Of a stretch of 44,951 bases of DNA, positions 33,266 through 40,973 are shown in pieces. A model generated the notes under the pieces. It was given only the letters and a program-made list of their open reading frames with translations, did no database searches and was not told where the DNA came from. The position numbers and the translations under genes were made by a program. Positions within the stretch are counted from its first letter, which is position 1, and each line of letters begins with the position of its first letter. The stretch is taken from NCBI GenBank assembly GCA_030689845.1, contig JAUYHV010000317.1, forward strand, positions 1 through 44,951, given 5' to 3'. Source of the stretch: Dehalococcoidia bacterium (lineage in GTDB: Bacteria; Chloroflexota; Dehalococcoidia; JACQUA01).

Positions 33266-33820
33266 ATGCGGGTTATAGCCGGAACAAGCAAGGGGCTTCA
33301 ATTAAAATCACCGAAAAGCACAACCACCAGACCGACTACGGACATGGTCAAAGAGGCGTTGTTTTCTATCCTCGAATCCATGGATATACAATGGAACCGG
33401 GTGCTGGACCTTTTCGCCGGGTCGGGGGCTTTGGGTATTGAATCCCTCAGCCGTGGGGCTGAACAGGTGGATTTTGTCGAGCAGAATATCGGGGCTTGCA
33501 GCGTAATAAAATCTAATCTTGAACATGGCGGATTGACGGCTTTTTCCCGTGTTTGTTGCAGCGATGCCGGTCGGACATTACAGAATCTTAAAGATCCGTA
33601 CGACCTGGTTTTTATGGACCCTCCATATCGTGACCGAACAATTCATCAATTACTGCTGCAATTCTCATTGACAGGGTTGCTGAACGATGGAGGAGTAGTC
33701 GTGCTCCTACACTCAAGCAGGGTGGAAATAAACCAGTGTTACGGGAATTTATTATTGATAAAGCAAAGGAAATACGGGGATACAGGGGTTTCTATTTTTC
33801 GAAAGGATAGCGCGCATTGA
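33266..33820 (+). CDS. rsmD: 16S rRNA m2G966 methyltransferase RsmD
   Basis: 184 residues. Motifs: MRVIAGTSKGLQLKSP, TRPTTDMVKEALFSIL, SAM motif VLDLFAGSGALGIESLSRGA, and the catalytic NPPY-type motif DLVFMDPPYRD. It methylates N2 of G966 in 16S rRNA. ATG 33266 has no ribosome site, but the sequence after it matches the family start. Its stop overlaps the coaD start by 4 bp (TTGA). The IS66 element ends 26 bp before its start codon. Confidence 0.94.
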   Translation: MRVIAGTSKGLQLKSPKSTTTRPTTDMVKEALFSILESMDIQWNRVLDLFAGSGALGIESLSRGAEQVDFVEQNIGACSVIKSNLEHGGLTAFSRVCCSDAGRTLQNLKDPYDLVFMDPPYRDRTIHQLLLQFSLTGLLNDGGVVVLLHSSRVEINQCYGNLLLIKQRKYGDTGVSIFRKDSAH

Positions 33821-34299
33821 CAAAAGCAATATATCCGGGCACTTTTGACCCCGTTACCAATGGACATCTGGATATTGCCACCAGGGCATCCAAACTATTT
33901 GACTCCCTTATTATTGGTGTTTATGATAAGCCGGCAAAAAAATTGCTTTTTTCCACGAAAGAAAGAGTTGAGTTGTGGAAAGGGGCTATTGCCAACCTTC
34001 CAAATGTTAGTGTTGAGGCTTACAGTTCTTTGACGGTTGATTATGCCGGGCAATCAGGCGCTCAGGTCATTGTACGGGGTCTCAGGATGAGTTCCGATTT
34101 TGAAGGTGAATTTGAGATGGCTTTGATGAATAAAAGTATTAATCCAAACCTGGAATCAGCCTTTCTCATGACAAATTTGCATTACCAGTTTTTAAGTTCC
34201 AGTCTTTTAAAAGAGGTGGCTCTTCTCAATGGCAACATTGCAGACCTGGTGCCTCCAAATGTGTTAGCCGCTTTCAAAAGAAAATTAGCTTTACCGTAA
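33817..34299 (+). CDS. coaD: Phosphopantetheine adenylyltransferase (CoaD)
   Basis: 160 residues. The nucleotidyltransferase motif TKAIYPGTFDPVTNGHLDIA is at the N-terminus (TNGH, the T/HxGH signature). It is followed by GVYDKPAKKLLFSTKERVEL, IVRGLRMSSDFEGEFEMALMN and a C-terminal LSSSLLKEVALLNGNIADLVPP. The latter replaces the usual ISSSxVKE motif conservatively. It catalyses the penultimate step of coenzyme A synthesis. TTG start overlaps the rsmD stop, a common operon pair. Confidence 0.95.
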   Translation: MTKAIYPGTFDPVTNGHLDIATRASKLFDSLIIGVYDKPAKKLLFSTKERVELWKGAIANLPNVSVEAYSSLTVDYAGQSGAQVIVRGLRMSSDFEGEFEMALMNKSINPNLESAFLMTNLHYQFLSSSLLKEVALLNGNIADLVPPNVLAAFKRKLALP

Positions 34300-34327
34300 T
34301 AAAAAGAATCTTTTAGGGGGAAAATTA

Positions 34328-34591
34328 ATGGCTTATAAAATAACTGAAGAATGCATTAGTTGCGGCGCATGTGAACCGGAGTGCCCTAACACGGCAATCA
34401 CTGAGGGGGATAACATTTACGTAATTGACCCGGGCAAGTGCACGGAGTGCGTTGGGCACTTTGAGCATTCCCGCTGTGCGGAAGTCTGTCCGGTAGATTG
34501 TTGTGTACCTGACCCGGCACATTCTGAAACGAAGGAACAACTGCTGGCGAAATTTTCAAAAATAAACCCGGGAAAGACACCCAAAGCCTGA
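34328..34591 (+). CDS. 2[4Fe-4S] ferredoxin, copy 1
   Basis: 87 residues. Two cluster motifs: CISCGACEPECPN (C-x2-C-x2-C-x3-C-P) and CTECVGHFEHSRCAEVCPVDCC, in which 8 residues separate the second and third Cys, as in the Chlorobium/Allochromatium ferredoxin type. A C-terminal extension (PAHSETKEQLLAKFSKINPG) is helical. It carries electrons at very low potential and is a plausible partner of the aldehyde ferredoxin oxidoreductase in this window. Strong GGGGG-type ribosome site before ATG 34328; 28 bp after coaD. A paralog lies 247 bp downstream. Confidence 0.93.
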   Translation: MAYKITEECISCGACEPECPNTAITEGDNIYVIDPGKCTECVGHFEHSRCAEVCPVDCCVPDPAHSETKEQLLAKFSKINPGKTPKA

Positions 34592-34838
34592 AATCGAAAC
34601 CCTGGCAACGGGGATAATCATGGTAATCCAGTTCCGGAGATGATAGGTCCGGGTACAACCCCGGGGATAAGCGCTAACGGCCCCGGGTATCTGCGCAATG
34701 GAATACGTTGCCATGAGGTTTTAAAGCAGGGGTAAATAGCTCAACCTTTCCGGCTGGGTTCCTAACAAATCCACGGGTATGAAATTGGTTTATGCACGTA
34801 TTTATTGAATAAGCTTTATATCAGGAGGAAAAACACAA

Positions 34839-35102
34839 ATGGCCTATAAAATTACCGAAGAATGTATCGCCTGCGGAGCCTGTGAGCCCGAATGTGACAA
34901 TAAGGCGATAACAGAAGGGGACCCGGTTTATATTATCGACCCCGATAAGTGTACCGAGTGTGTGGGTAATGCCGACATGCCCATGTGTGTTGAAGCCTGT
35001 TCCGTTGACTGCTGTGTGCCGGACCCGGACCACAAGGAAACTAAAGAGCAACTGCTCGAAAAATGGAAAAAGCTAAATCCAGGCAAAGAACCAAAAGCCT
35101 GA
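34839..35102 (+). CDS. 2[4Fe-4S] ferredoxin, copy 2
   Basis: 87 residues, the same length as copy 1 and about 70% identical by eye. Cluster motifs CIACGACEPECDN and CTECVGNADMPMCVEACSVDCC keep all eight ligand Cys. The Pro after the fourth Cys of both clusters (CPN and CPV in copy 1) is replaced by Asp and Ser, which may shift the reduction potential. It follows AGGAGGAAA and has its own start region; a terminator follows at 35135. The pair is a tandem duplication that has diverged. Confidence 0.93.
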   Translation: MAYKITEECIACGACEPECDNKAITEGDPVYIIDPDKCTECVGNADMPMCVEACSVDCCVPDPDHKETKEQLLEKWKKLNPGKEPKA

Positions 35103-35134
35103 GAACAACAAAAATCAAAACCGGAGTTAATAAT

Positions 35135-35159
35135 AAGGGCCGCTAAAAGCGGCCCTTTT
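35135..35159. terminator. Bidirectional rho-independent terminator
   Basis: AAGGGCCGC (35135-35143) pairs with GCGGCCCTT (35149-35157) around TAAAA, followed by TT on the plus strand and A-rich sequence on the other side. It serves ferredoxin copy 2 and, from the opposite direction, cvpA. Confidence 0.82.
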
Positions 35160-35180
35160 GTATTTGAAATGTTCCTCTGC

Positions 35181-35684
35181 TTACTGAATAAAAAAGAACA
35201 AATTGAGGAATGTATTTATATTATCTGGTAAAAAGGGGAAGAGAGACGCGAGTTTTTCTACGAGAAAAGAAGCTACTCCTGAGCTAAGAATAAACTTCCT
35301 GAGCGCAGGGAAAGGGATGGTAAGAAGAAGAACTATTACAATTGTGTTTGTGAGGATGCCGAGGGCAAGTCCCAGGACGGCTCCACCGAGGTGGTCGATG
35401 AGCTTCAGGCCAAACAGGGATATTATTTTCCTCAACAATCCACCTGCTATCCAGGCAACAAGCAATACAGCAAACAATATGATGATGAATCCGGCAGCTT
35501 TCATGCCCGTTTCATTGGGAATAAAAGTTAACATTTGCCCGACCCCAAAATAGTACATGCTTGCCAGTTTAACACCGAGAGCCAGTCCCAGGAGGCTGAA
35601 AAAGGAGCGCACAAGACCTTTTGTAAACCCGAGGAAACCAGATACGAAAATAATGGCCAGTATAACAATATCAAGCCAGTTCAT
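35181..35684 (-). CDS. CvpA-family membrane protein
   Basis: 167 residues with four predicted transmembrane helices: NWLDIVILAIIFVSGFLGFTKGLV, SFFSLLGLALGVKLASMYYF, AAGFIIILFAVLLVAWIAGG and VLGLALGILTNTIVIVLLL. The NWLDIVILAI start and the G-rich first helix pair are typical of CvpA/YshB proteins, which are needed for colicin V production in E. coli but are of unknown general function in other bacteria. It is convergent with the ferredoxin gene and divergent from ruvB. Confidence 0.8.
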   Translation of the reverse strand: MNWLDIVILAIIFVSGFLGFTKGLVRSFFSLLGLALGVKLASMYYFGVGQMLTFIPNETGMKAAGFIIILFAVLLVAWIAGGLLRKIISLFGLKLIDHLGGAVLGLALGILTNTIVIVLLLTIPFPALRKFILSSGVASFLVEKLASLFPFLPDNINTFLNLFFFIQ

Positions 35685-35914
35685 AATTAATCCTTAACTA
35701 TCTTTAATACCGCGTCTGTCTGTATTTCTTTTTTTAGTCTATCATAATCCATCAAAATATTATAGCGTTATTTTATCACGGGGCTTAACGGTAGGATCGA
35801 ATCATATAACGACAGACTCAGTTAAGTTAGTCCCTGGAATGCCGGGAATCATTTCAACATTCAACATATCTATGTCTGCGTTACCGTGTGTTAAACTGAA
35901 AACGACAGGAAATA

Positions 35915-35923
35915 TGTTATAAT
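35915..35923 (+). promoter_or_regulatory. Extended -10 promoter of ruvB
   Basis: TGTTATAAT is a perfect extended -10. The ruvB ATG is 8 nt downstream with no ribosome site, so transcription should start at or within 2 nt of the start codon, giving a leaderless mRNA. No good -35 is visible. Confidence 0.6.
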
Positions 35924-35931
35924 TTTCTTCC

Positions 35932-36981
35932 ATGAAAGAGAAACCAGATAAGCCGGAAAGGGTAGTTTCAGGAATTATTGCCGAGGAGGATTCTACCCTG
36001 GACAACAGCCTGCGTCCCAGACGGCTGGAGCAATACATAGGTCAGGAAAAGGTTAAAACCAACCTGAAAATCGCTATCCAGGCGGCACAAAAAAGGGGGG
36101 AGGCGCTCGACCACATAATATTGTACGGTCCTGCCGGTCTGGGGAAGACAACACTGGCTTTAATAATTGCAGCGGAAATGGGAGTTAATATAAAAAATAC
36201 TTCCGGTCCGGCGATCGAACGCCCGGGTGATATAGCTGCTGTCCTCACCAATTTGAAAAAAGATGACGTATTGTTTATTGATGAGATTCACCGTCTGAGC
36301 CGGACGGTGGAAGAGGTGCTTTATCCGGCCATGGAAGATTTTGCCATAGACATAATGATAGGGAAAGGTCCTGGCGCGCGGAGCCTGCGGCTCAACTTAC
36401 CGCCTTTTACCCTGATAGGCGCTACTACAAGGTTCGCTATGGTAAGCTCTCCCATGCGGGACCGGTTCGGAGTAATTTACCGCCTTGATTTTTATAACGA
36501 AAAGGACGTTGCGGATATTATTATCAGGTCTGCCGGTATTCTGGGCATCCCGACAGAACAGGCTGGGGTTAAAGAAATAGCCCGCAGGGCCAGGGGTACG
36601 CCACGTGTGGCAAACAGGCTGCTTAAAAGGGTCCGGGACTATGCCCAGATTAAGGCTAAAGGGGTGATAACCGAAAAGGTCGCCAAAGAGGCTCTCACAA
36701 GCCTGGAAGTGGACGAAATTGGATTGGATGAAATAGACCATAAGGTGCTCAGGACTGTTATTCAGAAATTCGATGGTGGCCCCGTGGGACTCGAGACCAT
36801 CGCTGCCTCGATAAGTGAAGAGGCTGATACTATAATGGATGTTTGTGAGCCTTATCTGCTGCAACTTGGGTTTTTGGACAGGACGCCGCGGGGCAGGGTT
36901 GCTACCCGGCTGGCTTTTCAGCACCTGGGCCTGCCTTATCCAAAAGACCAGACCCCGCAGGCCAAATTATGGACTGAGTGA
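35932..36981 (+). CDS. ruvB: Holliday junction branch migration helicase RuvB
   Basis: 349 residues. AAA+ motifs: LRPRRLEQYIGQEKVKTNL, Walker A at 66-73 (GPAGLGKT), Walker B VLFIDEIHRLSRTVEE, sensor I TLIGATTRFAMVSSPMRDRFG, and a C-terminal winged helix (FDGGPVGLETIAASISEEADTI and the TPRGRVAT wing). It drives branch migration with RuvA; ruvA and ruvC are not adjacent. It overlaps queH by 4 bp. No Shine-Dalgarno; the start sits 8 nt after an extended -10. Confidence 0.96.
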   Translation: MKEKPDKPERVVSGIIAEEDSTLDNSLRPRRLEQYIGQEKVKTNLKIAIQAAQKRGEALDHIILYGPAGLGKTTLALIIAAEMGVNIKNTSGPAIERPGDIAAVLTNLKKDDVLFIDEIHRLSRTVEEVLYPAMEDFAIDIMIGKGPGARSLRLNLPPFTLIGATTRFAMVSSPMRDRFGVIYRLDFYNEKDVADIIIRSAGILGIPTEQAGVKEIARRARGTPRVANRLLKRVRDYAQIKAKGVITEKVAKEALTSLEVDEIGLDEIDHKVLRTVIQKFDGGPVGLETIAASISEEADTIMDVCEPYLLQLGFLDRTPRGRVATRLAFQHLGLPYPKDQTPQAKLWTE

Positions 36982-37541
36982 ACGTGGCATCTCTATTAAT
37001 TCACGTTTGTTGCGCTCCCTGCACAACTTATACACTGGGGCACTGGCGAAAGGAAGCCCGGGAGGTTTACGGGTACTGGTACAACCCCAACATCTATCCT
37101 TTATCAGAGCACCAGTTGCGCTTGAAGGCCCTGGAGGATTTTGCCAGAGACTGCGATTTTTCTCTTATTGTTTCGCCTGATTATGAAAGGGAGAAATATT
37201 TTTCCGCCGTGGCGGGGCACTTAGAGAAAGAGAGCCGGTGCGGTTTTTGTTACCGTCTCAGGTTATTTGAAACTGCATTGACGGCAAAAGTCGAGGGTTT
37301 CGATGCTTTTACCACTACACTGTCAATAAGCCCTTATCAGGACCATGAGGTGCTAAAGCAGGTCGGGAGTGAAGTTCAACTGGCGGTAGGAATCCCTTTT
37401 TTATATGAAGATTTAAGACACGGTTATCTGGAAAGCCGTATGATGGCCCGGGACCTTGATTTATACCGCCAAAATTATTGCGGGTGCCTTTACAGCTTCG
37501 CTGACCGTTTTTATCACAGAATGAGGTTTACTCAGGTTTAG
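36978..37541 (+). CDS. queH: Epoxyqueuosine reductase QueH
   Basis: 187 residues. The family motif LLIHVCCAPCTTYTL (Cys11, Cys12, Cys15), RCGFCYRLRL (Cys88, Cys91) and QNYCGCLYS near the C-terminus are the cysteines used for an iron-sulfur cluster and redox disulfide. The TTLSISPYQDHE block is also typical. QueH (formerly DUF208) performs the last step of queuosine synthesis, without the B12 used by QueG. The GTG start overlaps the ruvB stop (GTGA). Pairing with ruvB is a common arrangement near queA. Confidence 0.92.
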   Translation: MNVASLLIHVCCAPCTTYTLGHWRKEAREVYGYWYNPNIYPLSEHQLRLKALEDFARDCDFSLIVSPDYEREKYFSAVAGHLEKESRCGFCYRLRLFETALTAKVEGFDAFTTTLSISPYQDHEVLKQVGSEVQLAVGIPFLYEDLRHGYLESRMMARDLDLYRQNYCGCLYSFADRFYHRMRFTQV

Positions 37542-37710
37542 ACGGAGCTCTACAAGTTACAGGATAATGAGTTGAGGGACGGGTGCGGCATGGGGGCTTG
37601 TTATTACTTCGGAACAAGACTTCCCCCGAGCCAAAAAAACTTTGAAATAGGGAAACCGGGGAAGTACAGGGGTTATCCCAAACGATATGAGATTCCCGTC
37701 TGATTAATCA

Positions 37711-39084
37711 TCAGAGTGAAGGTTTTTTACCTGCAAGGAAAAAAACCAGGACGATGATAATGCCTATTGCCAGGGCAGCGATTCCTATTATTAACGGCCA
37801 GTTTCTAGGCTGAGACGCCGGGGGTTCAGGAGTAGGGGAAGGTACAGGGGCGGGTGCTGCAGTGGGTGTCGCAACAGGGCGCGGTGCAGATGTGACCACC
37901 GGCTCTGGTGTTACTGGAGCGGTGGGGGCGGCTGTCGGAGGACTCGTTGGAGCCGATGTCGGAGCAGCAGAAGGCATTGGAACTGGTGTTGGAGTTGGTG
38001 TTGGAGTTGGAGTTGCTGTAATCATGGGGATTGGGGTTAGCCAGGGTAAGGGTGTCGTTGGAGGCGGTGGTGGAGCCGAAGTGCTTCTTACCGCGATATT
38101 ACCGGTGATTAAGACTGCAGGTATATCATCTCCGTTGGACGCAGAAAGGGTGGTAGCCTTTATTTCCAGGGGCCATCTCCCCGGAGACATACCTCTGACT
38201 GTAACGTAGGCAACGATAACATCTCCTTTTGGTCCGGGCACCTGTATCGTATAATCGTTAAAATAAACCCATCCGGCAGAATTGTTTACATTCGCTACTT
38301 CGAGGGCACCGAAGGCCTCGTTAGCTCCTTCTATCTTGTCAACGCGGACACCCTCAGGTTTAAAACTAAGATTAAAATCGTAAGCGCCGAAACCGCTGGG
38401 AGCGCTTATGTTTTTAACAGTGATGGGTATCCTGGCTGTAGTCCCAACACTCAGTGTAGCTGACCCAACTTCCAAGGAGGTTCCGGCAGTAGGGACAGAT
38501 GCGGTGGCGGTAGCGGTGGGTTGGGGGGGAGCCTGGGTGCTGGTGGGTGAGGGTATAGCAGGCACGGTGCCAACAGGAGCGCCGGAAACCGTCAGTGTCC
38601 CCGGGGCGGCAACTGCGGCAACGTTGCTCCCATTAACATCTGCAAGGGTTGTAATATTTACGTTGATAGGCCAGTTTCCAACGCTAATAGCCGTCAGATT
38701 AATCCTGGCAACGATGATACTCCCTATCGGCCCCGGCACCTGAGTGTGAATTGCGTTAATATATATTGTCCCTATAGCTTCTTTAACACTCACCGCTGCA
38801 AAAGAGCTAAAAGGCGGGTCTCCAGGGTTTACATTATTGACTTGAAATGCTGAAATGTCGTAGGTAATCTGAAAATCGTAGGCACACAGACCGGTTTCCG
38901 CAGTAATATTTTTAACGGTGACAGGTATTTGTATTTGCTGACCCGGCGCGGCTGTAGCCGAGCTCACCTCTACGATTGTCTCCTGGGCGAAGGCGGATAT
39001 ATTAAAGCTCGCCCCAAGGTTGACGAGTAGAAAGGATACAACCAGGGTATAAAATATTCTCTTTTTTATCGCCAGGAGCCGCAT
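37711..39084 (-). CDS. Anchored surface protein with two cohesin-like domains
   Basis: 457 residues from the ATG at 39084, chosen because AAAGGAG precedes it; an ATG 21 bp upstream lacks a ribosome site. It has an N-terminal signal peptide (about 1-34, ending AFA-QE). Two homologous beta domains follow at 35-168 and 203-335, each with a (I/V)P(V/I)TVKNI strand, a G-x-AYDF motif and a VPGP-(I/K)-G loop, the pattern of cohesin modules. Linkers are rich in Pro, Thr and Ser (169-202 and 336-427, including a TPTPTP run), and a C-terminal membrane helix (430-452) is followed by a basic GKKPSL end. Cohesins bind dockerin modules on partner proteins; none is in this window. It is predicted to be displayed outside the cell. 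Confidence 0.83.
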   Translation of the reverse strand: MRLLAIKKRIFYTLVVSFLLVNLGASFNISAFAQETIVEVSSATAAPGQQIQIPVTVKNITAETGLCAYDFQITYDISAFQVNNVNPGDPPFSSFAAVSVKEAIGTIYINAIHTQVPGPIGSIIVARINLTAISVGNWPINVNITTLADVNGSNVAAVAAPGTLTVSGAPVGTVPAIPSPTSTQAPPQPTATATASVPTAGTSLEVGSATLSVGTTARIPITVKNISAPSGFGAYDFNLSFKPEGVRVDKIEGANEAFGALEVANVNNSAGWVYFNDYTIQVPGPKGDVIVAYVTVRGMSPGRWPLEIKATTLSASNGDDIPAVLITGNIAVRSTSAPPPPPTTPLPWLTPIPMITATPTPTPTPTPVPMPSAAPTSAPTSPPTAAPTAPVTPEPVVTSAPRPVATPTAAPAPVPSPTPEPPASQPRNWPLIIGIAALAIGIIIVLVFFLAGKKPSL

Positions 39085-39280
39085 TATTATCTCCTTTACG
39101 GACATTTCTTTGTTGCCTGTTCAATAGATTGTAACAAAGAAGCGTCCAATGTCAAGTGTGGAGTTCATGAATTAAATGGAACATTGTTTGGTTTTTTAGG
39201 TCCCAAAGTGACCGGATAATAAATATACCGGTAATTGTAAATTACAGAAATATTCAAAAGCACACTTATTGTGAAAATAT

Positions 39281-40909
39281 TTAATATGGTCGCCCTTTTT
39301 CCTCCCAGGGTTTTTTGAGGCCGAAATCTTCTGCCATAACTTTGTAGCAATTGTAAGCCTGGTATGAGTGTGCTCCCGGCGACGGGTGCCACGCTGAACC
39401 GGTGCCGTAAAGATTTGTTACGGGAGTGCGGTGGGAAGACAGTTCGGTAATGGGTCTCCGCCTGCCCTGCTGTGTCGGAATGCAGTCAATAACCGCCCAG
39501 TTTCCGGAAGGAGCCATGTTGGCCAGGTGGCAAATATCTGGTGGAGTTTCAGGGTAATACCCTATAATGTTATCCCAGTTCATGTTGGTAGCGTATTTCT
39601 GCCATTCCTGAACGACATCCTCTGCGTGCTGTTTCTTAAAAACCATCCATTCTTTTTCGGAAAGGGCGGTCGCCGGAGGCACGAATTGTTCGGTACCTGC
39701 GGAATGTTTTCCCGGGGGAGCCTGGGTGGGGTCAACAATAGAATAGCACCAGGCGACAAGATTCATTTCAGGCGAGATTTTCCCCAGTCGCCGCCAGTGC
39801 GCTTCGCGAACCAGGCTCTCGGGGTCTTTATTACCCAGGGCCAGAAGCTGGGTATTGTTTACGTCGGGATTAAAGGCTGCTGCTTTATATTCAGGGGCAT
39901 CGTGCAGCGCCCAGCCGTACCAGGCAAGACAGGTATAACGAGTCTCAAGATTTTCCACTTTTTTAAGAATTTTTTGAGACAGGTACTCGGGACCTATTAT
40001 TTGAAAACAGAGCTGGTAGGGGCTCAACGTGCTTACTACTGCCTTGTTCGCTTTTATTAACGATCCATTAACGAGCTGGACGCCTGTAGCTTTACCGTTT
40101 TCAATCGTGGCTTTTTTTACCTCCGCCATGGTGAAGAGCTTGCCTCCGTTTTGTAAAAAGATGCGGGCAGCGGCATGGGTGACGCTGTGAGAGCCGCCGA
40201 TAGTAAAATCGCTTTCTGCCAGGGTTAACGGATAGATAAATTGATTTAGACCGCTGCCAAAAATGTCCGGCGGGATACCGTCTGCTGACTGGCGCCCCCG
40301 CAGGTGAGCGCAGGTGACTTCAGGACTCTCGTAAAGCTCTCTGCCTACCTGGAGGCAATTCATTGAAGACCATTGGGGGTCAATAGGGCAGTCCGGGTCG
40401 GCGAAAAGTTTATCGAAGCCATCTCTAACCCCGATACGGGGAGGATTGAACATCCTTTCCATGAGAGCCGGCCTCAGCTTCTTCTTGTAATAGTCGTGCA
40501 GTTTTAACCATGTTTCGGCATCTTTCTGGGAAAACCGGGCGATCTCTTTTGCTGTTCGCTCCTGGTTAGGATCAACTTGTTCCTGGTAAAAAACGAGGCA
40601 AGACTGGTCTTCCCTGAATATCATTCCTGTCCCTGCTTCACAAATGGCGTATTTAGCCCCTTTTTCTTCGAAATCCGGAAAGTCCTGGTATAGCGGCTCA
40701 TAATACATCTTACTGGTGTGCTGCGTGGAATGGGTATTGTGGATAAAACCCGGCGCCGCGGCTTCCTCCGAAGAGAGCCCTCCCCCCAGTTCATAACGGC
40801 TCTCAAATATACCCACAGTCATGCCGCCGTATTTTGTTAAATACATACCAAGCATTAAGGCCTTGGTTCCTCCGCCGATTATTACTACGTCAAAACTGGC
40901 ATCTGGCAT
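39281..40909 (-). CDS. FAD-dependent oxidoreductase, phytoene desaturase-like (OR1)
   Basis: 542 residues. The N-terminal FAD fold DVVIIGGGTKALMLGMYLTK is followed by a GG-doublet region (YELGGGLSSEEAAAPGFIHNTHS). A C-terminal FAD motif (NLYGTGSAWHPSPGAHSYQAYN) closes the flavin site. The third Gly of the Rossmann GxGxxG is Ala here (GGGTKA). It is paralogous to the gene at 42926-44557: both share HNTH, a DPTQAPPG-(K/R)-H motif and matching lengths. Members of this fold desaturate or isomerise isoprenoids and amines; the substrate is unknown. Last gene of a three-gene unit with the aldehyde ferredoxin oxidoreductase, 64 bp away. Good ribosome site (TGGAGG). Confidence 0.82.
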   Translation of the reverse strand: MPDASFDVVIIGGGTKALMLGMYLTKYGGMTVGIFESRYELGGGLSSEEAAAPGFIHNTHSTQHTSKMYYEPLYQDFPDFEEKGAKYAICEAGTGMIFREDQSCLVFYQEQVDPNQERTAKEIARFSQKDAETWLKLHDYYKKKLRPALMERMFNPPRIGVRDGFDKLFADPDCPIDPQWSSMNCLQVGRELYESPEVTCAHLRGRQSADGIPPDIFGSGLNQFIYPLTLAESDFTIGGSHSVTHAAARIFLQNGGKLFTMAEVKKATIENGKATGVQLVNGSLIKANKAVVSTLSPYQLCFQIIGPEYLSQKILKKVENLETRYTCLAWYGWALHDAPEYKAAAFNPDVNNTQLLALGNKDPESLVREAHWRRLGKISPEMNLVAWCYSIVDPTQAPPGKHSAGTEQFVPPATALSEKEWMVFKKQHAEDVVQEWQKYATNMNWDNIIGYYPETPPDICHLANMAPSGNWAVIDCIPTQQGRRRPITELSSHRTPVTNLYGTGSAWHPSPGAHSYQAYNCYKVMAEDFGLKKPWEEKGRPY

Positions 40910-40973
40910 TGGACGCCTCCATTCGTATAAAATAATTCAAACAAAACTGTTGCACTTTTATCAAAGGTGATTT

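Noticed and set aside
37985..38030. Short tandem repeats as a CRISPR or regulatory array
   Set aside because: They encode the Thr-Pro linker of the cohesin protein and have no spacers.
37862..38743. Gly/Val-rich plus-strand frames opposite the cohesin protein
   Set aside because: They arise from the complement of Pro/Thr repeat codons and have no start signals.
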